Shown: positions 1 to 8,908 of the stretch, piece after piece
Layout of the letters: each line of letters opens with the position of its first letter
Position numbering within the stretch: the first letter of the stretch is position 1
NCBI RefSeq assembly: GCF_000342005.1
Contig: NZ_AOHO01000058.1
Location: 124,001-188,000, forward strand
DNA: 64,000 nt
DNA from: Amycolatopsis decaplanina DSM 44594
GTDB taxonomy: Bacteria > Actinomycetota > Actinomycetes > Mycobacteriales > Pseudonocardiaceae
Direction: 5' to 3'
Translations under genes and position numbers: made by a program
The notes under the pieces: model-generated
The model's database searches: none
What the model was told of the DNA's origin: nothing
What the model saw: only the letters and a program-made list of their open reading frames with translations

Positions 1-1
1 C

Positions 2-1156
2 CTCGCGCGACGCCTCGGCCTCACCGCGGACGAACTCCGCTTCGACAGACCACCGGGCGCCGCCGAGGAACTCACCGACGCGCTCGAAACCGCGTATCGC
101 GAGTTGCAGAAAGGCGGACTCGAAGCCGCCGAAAGCGAATTCACCCGCGTGGAACGGCGAGCGGCCGAGTACCGGATGCCGGACGTCCAGTGCCACGCGC
201 GCTTCTATCTCGGCGAAGTCCAGTGGCAGCGCTACGACATCCCGTTGGCGGACAAGGGTTTCACCCACGCCATGGAACTCGCCGACGCCGCTTCGCCCCG
301 GTTGCGCGCGATGATCGTCAACCGCGTCGCCGCCTGCCGCGCGCTTTCGGGCGACCTGGGCGCGTCGGTCGCGCTCGTCGAAACCGCGCTCGCCGAACTC
401 CGCGCCACGGGCGCGAGCGACCCCGACGCCGAACTGGCGCTGGTGACCGCGTTGATCCACCCGCTCATCGAAATGGGGGCGCTGCGCCGCGCCCGGCGGG
501 CCGTCGAAGAAGGCCGTCGCGTCCTCCCGTTCGCTCACCGCAAGGACATCTCCGCGCGGTATCACCGGCAGGCGGCGCAACTGTGGCAGGAGATCGGCCT
601 GGTCGACCGCGCGGAGAAGGACCTTTCACGGGCACTGCGTCTGTTCACTTCGATCGGCTACGACCGTGACGCCGCCCGGAGCCGCTGGGCCCGCGGCTTC
701 CTCTGGCGACGGCTGGGCAAACTCGACGAGGCGCACGCCGAACTGCGGCTCGCCCGCGACCTCCTGGCCAAGGCCGGTTCGCGGGAAGGCGTGCTCGGCG
801 CGACCATCGAACTCGCCGACGTCCGCCGCCGCCAAGGGGAACTCGACGAGGCCGCCGAACTCGCCGAAGGGATCCGGCCGCTTCTGGATCGATCCCCCGA
901 TATCGAGGCCAGGACCGAGGTTCTCCGGCTACTGGGACTCATCGCGCGCGCCCGCGGCGATCTGCCCGAGGCGACCGCGTTGCTCGAAGAAGCCGCCACC
1001 GCACAGGAAAAGTCCGAACTACGCGGGGCGCTCGTCGCCACCTCGCTGCATTTGGGTGACACGTTGCGCGCCCGCGGATTAATCGAAAAAGCGGCGGAGG
1101 CCTATCGGCGCGGTGTGCGCGCGGCCGCTATGTCCGATTCCGGGCCGGCGGACTGA
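2..1156 (+). CDS. HTH-TPR transcriptional regulator, C-terminal part (cut by window edge)
   Basis: The reading frame is open from the first bases of the window, so the start lies outside; 384 residues are visible. The first residues (LARRLGLTADEL) match the end of a Cro/C1 helix-turn-helix domain, as in the complete paralogue at 6771-8024 (AARLGVDTGELL). The rest is helical, alanine/leucine-rich and built of about 40-residue TPR-like repeats, for example LGKLDEAHAELRLARDLL and ARGDLPEATALLEEAA. Proteins of this architecture are cytoplasmic regulators that sense a ligand, often a peptide, through the TPR part. The target is unknown; the neighbouring secreted protease gene is a reasonable guess only. 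A TTG at 104 is an internal codon, not a convincing start. Confidence 0.75.
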   Translation, partial: LARRLGLTADELRFDRPPGAAEELTDALETAYRELQKGGLEAAESEFTRVERRAAEYRMPDVQCHARFYLGEVQWQRYDIPLADKGFTHAMELADAASPRLRAMIVNRVAACRALSGDLGASVALVETALAELRATGASDPDAELALVTALIHPLIEMGALRRARRAVEEGRRVLPFAHRKDISARYHRQAAQLWQEIGLVDRAEKDLSRALRLFTSIGYDRDAARSRWARGFLWRRLGKLDEAHAELRLARDLLAKAGSREGVLGATIELADVRRRQGELDEAAELAEGIRPLLDRSPDIEARTEVLRLLGLIARARGDLPEATALLEEAATAQEKSELRGALVATSLHLGDTLRARGLIEKAAEAYRRGVRAAAMSDSGPAD

Positions 1157-1303
1157 AAACCATACGAAAGTCGCCATATATCGCGACCGGCGGGAAAATG
1201 CTTACTACACAGGGATTTCACTCATCGCGGAATGATCTTCGCGCGTGCCACTAGGCCATCCGGCCCATTGACGCCCCCTGTGAGCAGCTCCTTTACTTCG
1301 AAC

Positions 1304-1341
1304 GTGTCCATCGAGATAACTCCAGTTATCCGAATGGACAC
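1304..1341. promoter_or_regulatory. Interrupted palindrome upstream of M4 protease gene (candidate operator)
   Basis: The outer arms GTGTCCAT / ATGGACAC (1304-1311 and 1334-1341) and inner arms GATAACT / AGTTATC surround a CC centre; three positions on each side do not pair. The element lies about 95 bases before the protease start, in the 280-base gap after the HTH-TPR gene. Its two-fold symmetry fits a dimeric repressor site or an mRNA stem. Nothing in the sequence names the binding protein; the flanking HTH-TPR regulator is one candidate. Confidence 0.45.
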
Positions 1342-1436
1342 GCTTCCCCGTCCCCGCCGTGTTCCCGATCCGGTCGAATTCCCCGCCGCGCCATTGGCCC
1401 GTGCCGGGTACACGGTCCTGCCCATGGAAGGTTCAC

Positions 1437-3701
1437 ATGACCGTTCAGCGAGGGCTCAGAACAGGGTTGGCGGCTGTCGCCGGCCTTGCCCTGAGCATGA
1501 CGTTCCCGGCGACCCCGGCGAACGCGACCACCGCCACCATCCAGCCCGCGAGCCCCGACGCGGTGGCCGCGAGCGCGGCCGACCAGGCCGCCGCAGCTGG
1601 TGTAGACCACTTGCGGAAGGGCCCGCAGGAGGGCTTCCGCCGCGTCGGGATGACACCGGGTGGCGGAGGACTCTTCTACGCCGCTTATGAACGAACCTAC
1701 CGTGGCCTGCCGGTCGTCGGCGGGGACGCGGTGGTGGTGGCCGACGGCGCCGGGCGCGTCCGCGGCACCAGCGCCGCGGAGACCTCGGCGATCTCGGTCG
1801 AGACCAAGGCCAAGATCTCCGCGGCGAAGGCGACCGAGGTCGCCCGTGGCCAGCTGTCCAAAGTAGACAGTGTCGTCGCGCCGAAGCTCGTCGTGCTGGC
1901 GGGGAACTCCCCCAAGCTCGCCTACGAGGTCGTCGTCGCGGGCACCAAGGCGTCGGCGCCGAGCAACCTCCACGTCTTCGTGGACGGCGCCACCGGGGCG
2001 ATCCTCGACACCCGTGACGACGTCAAGATGTCCAACATCCAGACCGCCGCCAAGACCACGTCGAACGACGTCAGCACGCTGGGCGCCGGGAACAGCTACT
2101 ACGTCGGCAACGTCACCATCGACACGACGAACTCCGGCGGCACCTACTCCATGCGCGACCCGCAGCGCACCAACATCAGCTGCAAGCCGCAGAACGGCGC
2201 GGTGTTCTCCGGCCCCGACGACAACTGGGGCAACGGCTCCGGCACCAACCTCGAAACCGCTTGTGTCGACACCCTCTTCGGCGTCCAGACCGAGTGGAAG
2301 ATGCTCGGCGAGTGGCTGGGCCGCAACGGCATCAACGGCAGTGGCGGCGGCTTCCCCGCTTCCGTCGGCCTCAACCAGGTCAACGCCTACTGGGACGGTT
2401 CCTCGACCACCTTCGGCCACTCGCAGGACAACCAGCGCCAGGCCACCTCGATGGACGTCGTCGCGCACGAGTACGGCCACGCCATCTTCCAGACCACGCC
2501 GGGCGGCGCGGGCAGTGGCAACGAGAACGGCGGGCTGAACGAGTCCACCGGTGACATCTTCGGCGCCATCACCGAGCACTACGCCAACAACGCCAAGGAC
2601 ACGCCGGACTACGAGGTCGGCGAGGGCGTGAACCTGGTCGGCCAGGGCCCGATCCGCTACATGTACCAGCCGAGCAAGATCTCGGGTAACCCCAACTGCT
2701 ACTCGTCCTCGATCCCGAACACCGAGGTGCACGCCGCGGCGGGCCCGCAGAACCACTGGTTCTACCTGCTGGCCGAGGGCACCGCGCCGGCAGGCAAGCC
2801 CGCGAGCCCGACGTGCAACAACACCTCGATCACCGGTCTGGGCATCCAGAAGGCCGCGAAGATCTTCTACAACGGCCTGCTGAAGAAGACCTCCAGCTGG
2901 AACCACAAGGCCGCCCGCAAGGCGACCCTGGAAGCGGCGCTCGCGCTGTACCCGAACTCCTGCACCGAGTTCAACACCACCAAGGCGGCGTGGGAGGCCA
3001 TCAGCGTCACCGCGGCGTCCGGTGAGCCCACCTCGTGCACCCCGCAGGGTCCCGATTTCTCGGTCGGCGTCACCCCGGCCTCGGGAACGGTCAAGGCGGG
3101 CGAGTCCGCCACCGTCACCGTGAACACCGGGACCGTCAACGGTACGGCGCAGACGGTTTCGCTGAGCGCCAGCGGCCTCCCCGCCGGGGCGACCGCGACG
3201 TTCAACCCGGCGTCGGTCCAGTCCGGCGCCTCCTCGACGCTCACCATCGCGACGTCGGCGAGCACCCCTGACGGCACCAGCACGATCACGGTGACCGGTA
3301 CCGCGGCCAGCGGCACCCACACCGCGCAGTACACGCTGACCGTCGGCACCGGCGGCAACGTGCGGTCGTTCGCCAACGACACCGACTACCCGATCAACGA
3401 CTACGGCACGGTGAACAGCCCGATCACCTCGACCGCGACCGGCACCGCCGTGTCGCCGGTGAAGGTGACGGTCACCGGTACCCACACCTGCTCGGAGGAC
3501 CTTCGCATCAGCCTGAAGGCTCCTGACGGCAGCACGTACTCGGTCAAGCCGACCGGTTACCTGCCCTGCACCGAGCTCGGCACTCGCAACTACTCGGTCC
3601 CGGTGACCAACGAAGCGGCTTCCGGCACCTGGACGCTCGTGGTCTACGACGCCTACTCCGGCGACACCGGCACGCTCGACAGCTGGTCGATCACGGTCTA
3701 G
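1437..3701 (+). CDS. Secreted M4 (thermolysin-like) metalloprotease with Ig-like and P domains
   Basis: Zinc endopeptidase secreted to degrade extracellular protein. The ATG at 1437 is chosen because GGAAGG precedes it and a signal peptide follows (MTVQRGLRTG..., hydrophobic core, ending PANA); upstream in-frame codons give an implausible N-terminus. The 754-residue product has an N-terminal FTP/PepSY-like propeptide, then an M4 catalytic domain with HEYGH at 344-348 (zinc ligands and catalytic Glu345) and the third ligand Glu369 in NESTGD. An Ig-like repeat follows (about 540-640), then a proprotein-convertase P domain (about 642-754). The C-terminal 215 residues are nearly the same as those of the next gene. 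A perfect hairpin follows the stop codon. Confidence in the family is high; the substrate is unknown. Confidence 0.95.
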   Translation: MTVQRGLRTGLAAVAGLALSMTFPATPANATTATIQPASPDAVAASAADQAAAAGVDHLRKGPQEGFRRVGMTPGGGGLFYAAYERTYRGLPVVGGDAVVVADGAGRVRGTSAAETSAISVETKAKISAAKATEVARGQLSKVDSVVAPKLVVLAGNSPKLAYEVVVAGTKASAPSNLHVFVDGATGAILDTRDDVKMSNIQTAAKTTSNDVSTLGAGNSYYVGNVTIDTTNSGGTYSMRDPQRTNISCKPQNGAVFSGPDDNWGNGSGTNLETACVDTLFGVQTEWKMLGEWLGRNGINGSGGGFPASVGLNQVNAYWDGSSTTFGHSQDNQRQATSMDVVAHEYGHAIFQTTPGGAGSGNENGGLNESTGDIFGAITEHYANNAKDTPDYEVGEGVNLVGQGPIRYMYQPSKISGNPNCYSSSIPNTEVHAAAGPQNHWFYLLAEGTAPAGKPASPTCNNTSITGLGIQKAAKIFYNGLLKKTSSWNHKAARKATLEAALALYPNSCTEFNTTKAAWEAISVTAASGEPTSCTPQGPDFSVGVTPASGTVKAGESATVTVNTGTVNGTAQTVSLSASGLPAGATATFNPASVQSGASSTLTIATSASTPDGTSTITVTGTAASGTHTAQYTLTVGTGGNVRSFANDTDYPINDYGTVNSPITSTATGTAVSPVKVTVTGTHTCSEDLRISLKAPDGSTYSVKPTGYLPCTELGTRNYSVPVTNEAASGTWTLVVYDAYSGDTGTLDSWSITV

Positions 3702-3712
3702 CTCGCCCTCGC

Positions 3713-3763
3713 GCGTGAAGGACTCCTTCCCTCGGCTCGGCCGAGGGAAGGAGTCCTTCACGC
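3713..3763. terminator. Perfect 23-bp inverted repeat between the two protease genes
   Basis: The arms are 3713-3735 and 3741-3763 with a 5-base loop; the arm core is GTGAAGGACTCCTTCC. It starts 12 bases after the M4 protease stop and ends 30 bases before the aminopeptidase start. There is no T-tract. It may be a terminator, an mRNA-stabilising stem or a repeat element; the same core recurs elsewhere in the window. Confidence 0.6.
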
Positions 3764-3792
3764 AAACCCCCTCCAGGAAGGAAAACCCCGGC

Positions 3793-5391
3793 ATGAAGTG
3801 GGGAAAGCGAATAGGAACGGCCATCGTCGGCATGGCCGCCGTACTCGGCGTCGTCACGGCGCCCGCGCAGGCGGTCACGGCCGCGAGCATCAACGCCGCG
3901 CCGGACATCTCGCTCGCGAACATCAAGTCGCATCTGAACGCGTTGCAGACCATCGCCAACCAGAACGGCGGCAACCGGGCTTCCGGACGTTCGGGCTACA
4001 CGGCGTCGGTGTCTTATGTGTCGCAGAAACTGCGAGACGCCGGCTACAACGTCACGCTGCAGACCTGCACCAGTTGCGCGGGTTCGAGCCAGAACATCGT
4101 CGCGGAATGGCCGCAGGGTGACGCCAGCCAGGTCATCATGCTCGGCGCGCACCTCGACAGCGTCAGCGCCGGCCCCGGCATCAACGACAACGGCTCGGGT
4201 TCGGCCTCGATCCTCGAAGTCGCGCTGACCTTGGCCCGCGAGAACCCCACGCTGGCCAAGCGGGTCCGCTTCGGCTGGTGGGCCGACGAGGAGTCGGGCC
4301 TCCGCGGGTCCAAGTTCTACGTCAGCAGCCTTCCGCAGGCCGAGCGCACGAAGATCAAGACCTACCTGAACTTCGACATGATCGGCTCCAGCAACTGGGG
4401 CTACTTCGTCTATGACGACGTGGCTTCGGTCAAGGCGGTGTTCGACGAGTACTTCACCTCGATCGGCATCCAGACCGAAGGCGACACCGAGGGCGACGGC
4501 CGTTCGGACCACGCGTCGTTCAAGAGCGCGGGCATCCCGGTCGGCGGTCTCGCGACCGGCGCCGGCTACACGAAGAGCGCCGCGCAGCAACAGAAATGGG
4601 GCGGCACCGCGGGCGCCCCGTTCGACAACTGCTACCACCGCGCCTGCGACACGACGTCCAACATCCCGGACACCCCGCTGGAGAAGAACAGCGACGCGAT
4701 CGGTTACGCGCTCTGGAAGCTCGCCGTCGGCGCGCCGCAGGGCAACGACTTCTCGCTCGGCCTCTCCCCGACTTCGGGCACTGTCCAAGCAGGACAGTCG
4801 ACGACCGTCACGGTCAACACCGCGACCACTTCCGGTTCGGCGCAGGCGGTTTCGCTGAGCGCCAGCGGTCTTCCCGCCGGGGCGACGGCGACGTTCAACC
4901 CGGCCTCGGTCCAGTCCGGCGCCTCCTCGACGCTCACCATCCAGACGTCGGCGAGCACGCCCAACGGCACCAGCACGATCACCGTGACCGGTGACGGGGC
5001 CTCGGTGGACCGTACGGCGCAGTACACGCTGACCGTCGGCGACGTCAGCGTGCGCACGTTCACCAACGGCACCGACTACGCGCTCAACGACTACGCCACG
5101 GTCAACAGCCCGATCACGTCCAGCGCGACGGGTACGGCGACGTCGCCGGTGAAGGTTTCGATCACCGGTACCCACACCTGCTCCGAAGACCTTCGCATCA
5201 GCCTGAAGGCTCCCGACGGCAGCACGTACTCGGTCAAGCCCACCGGCTACCTGCCCTGCACCGATCTCGGCACCAGGAATTACTCAGTCCCCGTGACCAA
5301 CGAAGCCGCTTCCGGCACTTGGACACTCGTGGTCTACGACGCCTACTCCGGCGACACCGGCACGCTCGACAGCTGGACGATCACCGTCTGA
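3793..5391 (+). CDS. Secreted M28 aminopeptidase with Ig-like and P domains
   Basis: Zinc aminopeptidase of the Streptomyces griseus aminopeptidase type, secreted. The ATG at 3793 starts a clear signal peptide (MKWGKRIGTAIVGM... ending APAQA) and has AGGAAGG upstream. The 532-residue protein shows the M28 di-zinc motifs: His120 and Asp122 in GAHLDS, bridging Asp132 in NDNGSG, catalytic/ligand Glu166-Glu167 in ADEESG, Asp in NFDMIGS, and a C-terminal His in CYHRACD. An Ig-like domain (about 318-418) and a P domain (about 419-532) follow, almost identical in DNA and protein to the tail of the upstream M4 protease. With that endopeptidase it would trim peptides to amino acids outside the cell. 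The two genes share orientation and are separated only by a hairpin. Confidence 0.95.
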   Translation: MKWGKRIGTAIVGMAAVLGVVTAPAQAVTAASINAAPDISLANIKSHLNALQTIANQNGGNRASGRSGYTASVSYVSQKLRDAGYNVTLQTCTSCAGSSQNIVAEWPQGDASQVIMLGAHLDSVSAGPGINDNGSGSASILEVALTLARENPTLAKRVRFGWWADEESGLRGSKFYVSSLPQAERTKIKTYLNFDMIGSSNWGYFVYDDVASVKAVFDEYFTSIGIQTEGDTEGDGRSDHASFKSAGIPVGGLATGAGYTKSAAQQQKWGGTAGAPFDNCYHRACDTTSNIPDTPLEKNSDAIGYALWKLAVGAPQGNDFSLGLSPTSGTVQAGQSTTVTVNTATTSGSAQAVSLSASGLPAGATATFNPASVQSGASSTLTIQTSASTPNGTSTITVTGDGASVDRTAQYTLTVGDVSVRTFTNGTDYALNDYATVNSPITSSATGTATSPVKVSITGTHTCSEDLRISLKAPDGSTYSVKPTGYLPCTDLGTRNYSVPVTNEAASGTWTLVVYDAYSGDTGTLDSWTITV

Positions 5392-5403
5392 CCATCCGAA
5401 TGG

Positions 5404-5449
5404 CGAGGGCCATCTCACGAGGGCACCCGGCCTCGTGAGATGGCCCTCG
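5404..5449. terminator. Perfect 19-bp inverted repeat after aminopeptidase gene
   Basis: Arms 5404-5422 and 5431-5449 (core CGAGGGCCATCTCACGAGG) with an 8-base loop, 12 bases downstream of the stop codon. It is a strong GC-rich stem without a T-tract, placed as expected for a terminator before the chitinase promoter. Confidence 0.6.
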
Positions 5450-5594
5450 TGCGTGGGGGAGATTTCCGGACAACTCTTCGATATCTGGTCTAGACCACCC
5501 GATCGTCGGTAGCGCCACTCATGCACGGCGACCTATGTTGAGCCGAACGGCCGCTTCCTGTTCGTTCAAACCGCTTTCGAGATGGGAGCTGGGT

Positions 5595-6650
5595 ATGTTC
5601 GGTCGCGTCTCACGGCTGCTCGCAATCACCGGCGCGGCGGTACTCGCCGTCACCACACTCGTCGTCCTGACCCCGGCACAGGCGTCGGTGGACGCCGAGG
5701 TCTGCGCGGTCAAATCGAAGCCCGCCGGCAAGGTCCTGCAAGGCTATTGGGAGAACTGGGACGGCGCTTCGAACGGCGTCCACCCGCCGCTGGGCTGGAT
5801 CCCGATCACCGACGCCCGCATCAAGGCCAACGGTTACAACGTGATCAACGCGGCCTTTCCGGTCATCCTGTCCGACGGAACGGCCAAATGGGAGGATGGG
5901 ATGGACGCGACTGTGAAGGTCGCGACCCCGTCCGAGATGTGCGCCGCCAAGGACGCGGGCGCGACGATCCTGATGTCCATCGGTGGCGCCACCGCGGGGA
6001 TCGACCTGAACTCGGCCACCGTGGCGGACAAATTCGTCGCGACCATCGTGCCGATCCTGAAGAAGTACAACTTCGACGGGATCGACATCGACATCGAAAC
6101 CGGCCTCACCGGCAACGGGAACATCAACACGCTTTCCGCGTCGCAGCAGAACCTCATCCGCATCATCGACGGCGTGCTCGCCGCGATGCCGCCGAACTTC
6201 GGGCTCACCATGGCACCCGAGACCGCTTACGTGACCGGCGGCAGCGTCGTCTACGGCTCGATCTGGGGCGCGTACCTGCCGATCATCAAGAAGTACGCGG
6301 ACAACGGCAGGCTGTGGTGGCTGAACATGCAGTACTACAACGGAAGCATGTACGGCTGCTCCGGCGATTCGTACCAGGCCGGGACGGTTCAGGGCTTCGT
6401 CGCGCAGACCAACTGCCTCGACAAGGGCCTGGTGATCCAGGGCCAGACGATCCGCGTTCCCTACGACAAGCAGGCTCCGGGGCTGCCCGCGCAGGCGGGC
6501 GCCGGTGGCGGCTACATGTCACCGAGCCTGGTTTCCCAGGCGTACCGCAGCATTCCGGCGCTCAAGGGCCTGATGACCTGGTCGATCAACTGGGACGGTT
6601 CGCGGAACTGGACCTTCGGTCAGAACGTGAAGTCCCTGCAGGGCCGCTGA
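5595..6650 (+). CDS. Secreted GH18 chitinase
   Basis: Hydrolyses chitin or related beta-1,4-GlcNAc polymers outside the cell. The ATG at 5595 is preceded by GGGAGC and opens a signal peptide (MFGRVSRLLAITG..., ending TPAQA). The 351-residue protein contains the GH18 signature DGIDIDIE at 161-168, with the three aspartates and catalytic acid Glu168, the conserved SIGG strand (MSIGGAT) and the late MTWSINWD motif with the conserved Trp. There is no separate chitin-binding domain, so it is a compact catalytic-only enzyme. It sits alone between two hairpins, beside the two secreted proteases, and fits a mycelial or fungal-wall scavenging role. Confidence 0.93.
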   Translation: MFGRVSRLLAITGAAVLAVTTLVVLTPAQASVDAEVCAVKSKPAGKVLQGYWENWDGASNGVHPPLGWIPITDARIKANGYNVINAAFPVILSDGTAKWEDGMDATVKVATPSEMCAAKDAGATILMSIGGATAGIDLNSATVADKFVATIVPILKKYNFDGIDIDIETGLTGNGNINTLSASQQNLIRIIDGVLAAMPPNFGLTMAPETAYVTGGSVVYGSIWGAYLPIIKKYADNGRLWWLNMQYYNGSMYGCSGDSYQAGTVQGFVAQTNCLDKGLVIQGQTIRVPYDKQAPGLPAQAGAGGGYMSPSLVSQAYRSIPALKGLMTWSINWDGSRNWTFGQNVKSLQGR

Positions 6651-6673
6651 AAGGGCGCGAGTGAGTGATGGGC

Positions 6674-6719
6674 CTCGTGAGTGGTAAGGACGGTTTTAAC
6701 CGTCCTTACCACTCACGAG
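6674..6719. repeat. Perfect 22-bp inverted repeat, GTGAGTGGTAAGGACGG family, copy 1
   Basis: Arms 6674-6695 and 6698-6719 with a 2-base TT centre, between the chitinase stop and the next regulator. The same arm sequence occurs at 21249, 25749 and 57437. This copy has a TT centre instead of AG. Confidence 0.85.
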
Positions 6720-6770
6720 CCGGTGCCCAGCGGGCGATCATCGGCGCGTTCGCCCGTATCGTTCTCGGTC

Positions 6771-8024
6771 ATGGGCGAGGAGGTCGGCGGACGGCTGCGG
6801 CGGCTGCGCGCCGAACGGGGCCTCACCCAGCGCGAGCTCGCCGAACCGCACTACACCGCCGCGTACGTTTCGTCCGTCGAGACGGGCGCGCGGACGCCGT
6901 CGGGTGACGCGTTGCGCCATTTCGCCGCGCGGCTCGGAGTGGACACCGGCGAGCTGCTCGGTGTGACTTCGCCCCGCGACGACGTCCGGCTCGATCTGGA
7001 GATCGCGGCGGCCGCGACGGACTTCCTCGCGGGGAACGGTTCGGCTCCGAAGATGCGGCGGCTGGCGCGGCGGGCCGAGAAGATCGGCCGCGTCCGCCAG
7101 GCCGGACTCGCCTGGCTGTGGCTCGCGCGGTTCACCGAGGGTGCCACCCTGCCGCGGCTGGTGGCCGCCGCGGAAACCGCACTCGCCGACGACATCCCGC
7201 CGTACCGCGAACTGGCCGCCGCGCTGCGGGCGGACGTCCTGATCGGAAGGGGCGAGCCGCATCACGCGATGCACCTGCTCCGGACCGCGCTCGACGCGAG
7301 CCTCGACCGTCATCCGCATCCGGTGCTCCTGCTGACCCTGCACGGGTACCTCGCCGACGGACAGCTCCGCCTCGGCGAGACCGCACTGGCCGCGCATCAC
7401 GCGGGCGAAGCGCTTCGGCTGGCTCGCGGCGGCGAGGAGATCCTGGCCGAGCTCGCCGAGAACCAGCGACGGCTGGTCGAGGCCTATCTCGACGAAGGGC
7501 GGGTGGCCGAGGCGGTCGTCGCCGTGTCGGTGCTGCACGACCTGCTCCACGAACGCGCCCTGCGGCCGGTGCTGGCCCGATGCCTGTTCGCGCGGGCGCT
7601 GATCCGGCGTGCTGACGACCTCGAAGGTGCTCTCGCGGACCTTCGCGCGTCACGAGCGGCTGCGCCCGATCACGCCGTCACGCTGGAACTCGCCGACGTC
7701 TGCCGCGTACTCGGTCGTCTCGACGATGCCGCCGCACTGCTCGCCGAAGCGGCCGAAGCCATCCCCGGGGACTCGCCGCTCTCCGCGTCACTCGCGTTCC
7801 AGCAGGGCTCGCTGGCACTGGCCCGCGGAGACCTCGAAGCAGCCGAAGCAGGCTTCGCGCACGCCATCGACGTAGCCGCTCTCCGCGACGCTCGCGGCGT
7901 CTTGGCCGCTTCAATCGACAAGGCGGGGGAACTCCTTCGCGATCAAGGGCGCTTCGAAGAGGCCGCGGACCTACTGCGGCGTGGTCTGCTCCTCCTCGGA
8001 GCCGAGGAGGACGTTCCACGGTGA
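6771..8024 (+). CDS. XRE-family HTH regulator with TPR repeats
   Basis: Cytoplasmic DNA-binding regulator of 417 residues. The start ATG at 6771 immediately gives a complete Cro/C1 HTH (residues about 3-60: RLRRLRAERGLTQRELAE, YVSSVETGARTPS, LRHFAARLGVDTGELL). The remainder consists of TPR-like helical repeats rich in A, L and R. It is a paralogue of the truncated gene at the left edge. Its TGA overlaps the GTG of the following kinase gene (GTGA, 8021-8024), so the two are translationally coupled. Such HTH-TPR proteins usually respond to small molecules or peptides; the ligand here is unknown. Confidence 0.85.
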   Translation: MGEEVGGRLRRLRAERGLTQRELAEPHYTAAYVSSVETGARTPSGDALRHFAARLGVDTGELLGVTSPRDDVRLDLEIAAAATDFLAGNGSAPKMRRLARRAEKIGRVRQAGLAWLWLARFTEGATLPRLVAAAETALADDIPPYRELAAALRADVLIGRGEPHHAMHLLRTALDASLDRHPHPVLLLTLHGYLADGQLRLGETALAAHHAGEALRLARGGEEILAELAENQRRLVEAYLDEGRVAEAVVAVSVLHDLLHERALRPVLARCLFARALIRRADDLEGALADLRASRAAAPDHAVTLELADVCRVLGRLDDAAALLAEAAEAIPGDSPLSASLAFQQGSLALARGDLEAAEAGFAHAIDVAALRDARGVLAASIDKAGELLRDQGRFEEAADLLRRGLLLLGAEEDVPR

Positions 8025-8908
8025 CCGAAGTGGACTTGGAAGACATCAGCGCTCGTTTGACAGGCCGATTCGGTGCCGACGCCGAAGGGTGGCTCGCCGG
8101 GGTTCCCGCCCTCGCCGCGCGGCTGGCCGCCCGTTGGGACTTCGTGCTCGGCGAGTTGTTCGACAGCGGAGCCTCGTCCGTCGTCCTGCGCTGCCGATGG
8201 TCCGACGGGACACCGGCGGTGCTCAAACTCAGCCCGGATGGGGCACTGTTGACCAAACAGCTCGAAATGCTGCGGGTGTTCGCGCCGTCGGGCCGGGTGC
8301 CCGCCGTCCTGGCCGCCGACGCGGACGCCGGCGCGATGGTGCTGGAGGAGATCCGGCCGGGCACCGCGGCCGAGGACCTGCCGCCGTCGACCCTGCCAGT
8401 GCGATGGGGAGAGCTGCTCACCGCGTTGCACGCCGTCGCCCCGCCCGCGGACTGGCCGTGGAGCCTGCGCGGGCGGTTCGAGGAGTCCTTCGACCGGATC
8501 GGCCGGAGGATCACCGAACCGGCCATCGCCGCCCGGATCGGCCCGGGCACCTGGCAGCGGGCGATCGAGCGCTGCGAGACGTTGCTGGACACGCAGGCCG
8601 ACGTCGTGCTGCTCCACGGCGATCTGCATCCCGGCAACGTCCTGGACGGCGCGGCACGCGGCCTGATCGCGATCGACCCGAAGGCGTGCGTGGGTGATCC
8701 GTGCTTCGACGCCGTTGACTACGTGGTGGGCGGCGCCGGACGCGAAGGGGTCGAGGCCCGTTGTCACGTGGTGGCGAACGCGTGCGGGCTCGACGGGGAC
8801 AGGTTGTATGCCTGGAGCCGCGTGATCGCCCCCATGTTCGCCATCGCGCACCTCACCTACGGCGGCCTGGAGCAGGCTCTCGACGAGCTGCTCACCCTGA
8901 GCCGCTGA
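8021..8908 (+). CDS. APH(6)-like aminoglycoside/hydroxyurea phosphotransferase family kinase
   Basis: Probable small-molecule kinase of 295 residues. The APH-type catalytic loop HGDLHPGN is at 199-206 (catalytic Asp201), the metal-binding Asp219 is in AIDPKACVGDP, and an ATP-anchoring Lys69 is in AVLKL. The IDPK...GDPCFD arrangement resembles the streptomycin/hydroxyurea kinase subgroup rather than APH(3'). It overlaps the upstream HTH-TPR regulator by 4 bases, suggesting that the regulator controls it. Its stop codon directly abuts that of dapE on the other strand. Substrate is unproved; resistance to an aminoglycoside or phosphorylation of a metabolite are both possible. Confidence 0.85.
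   Translation: MTEVDLEDISARLTGRFGADAEGWLAGVPALAARLAARWDFVLGELFDSGASSVVLRCRWSDGTPAVLKLSPDGALLTKQLEMLRVFAPSGRVPAVLAADADAGAMVLEEIRPGTAAEDLPPSTLPVRWGELLTALHAVAPPADWPWSLRGRFEESFDRIGRRITEPAIAARIGPGTWQRAIERCETLLDTQADVVLLHGDLHPGNVLDGAARGLIAIDPKACVGDPCFDAVDYVVGGAGREGVEARCHVVANACGLDGDRLYAWSRVIAPMFAIAHLTYGGLEQALDELLTLSR

Noticed and set aside
1326..3974. Minus-strand open frame of 882 codons opposite the M4 protease gene
   Set aside because: It is antisense to a protein with a signal peptide and intact zinc motif; its own translation is arginine/valine/glycine-rich with no motif. Long antisense frames are common at this GC content.
8021..8908. APH-like kinase considered as a proven streptomycin resistance gene
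   Set aside because: Subfamily resemblance is in two motifs only; there is no antibiotic cluster nearby to support a specific substrate.
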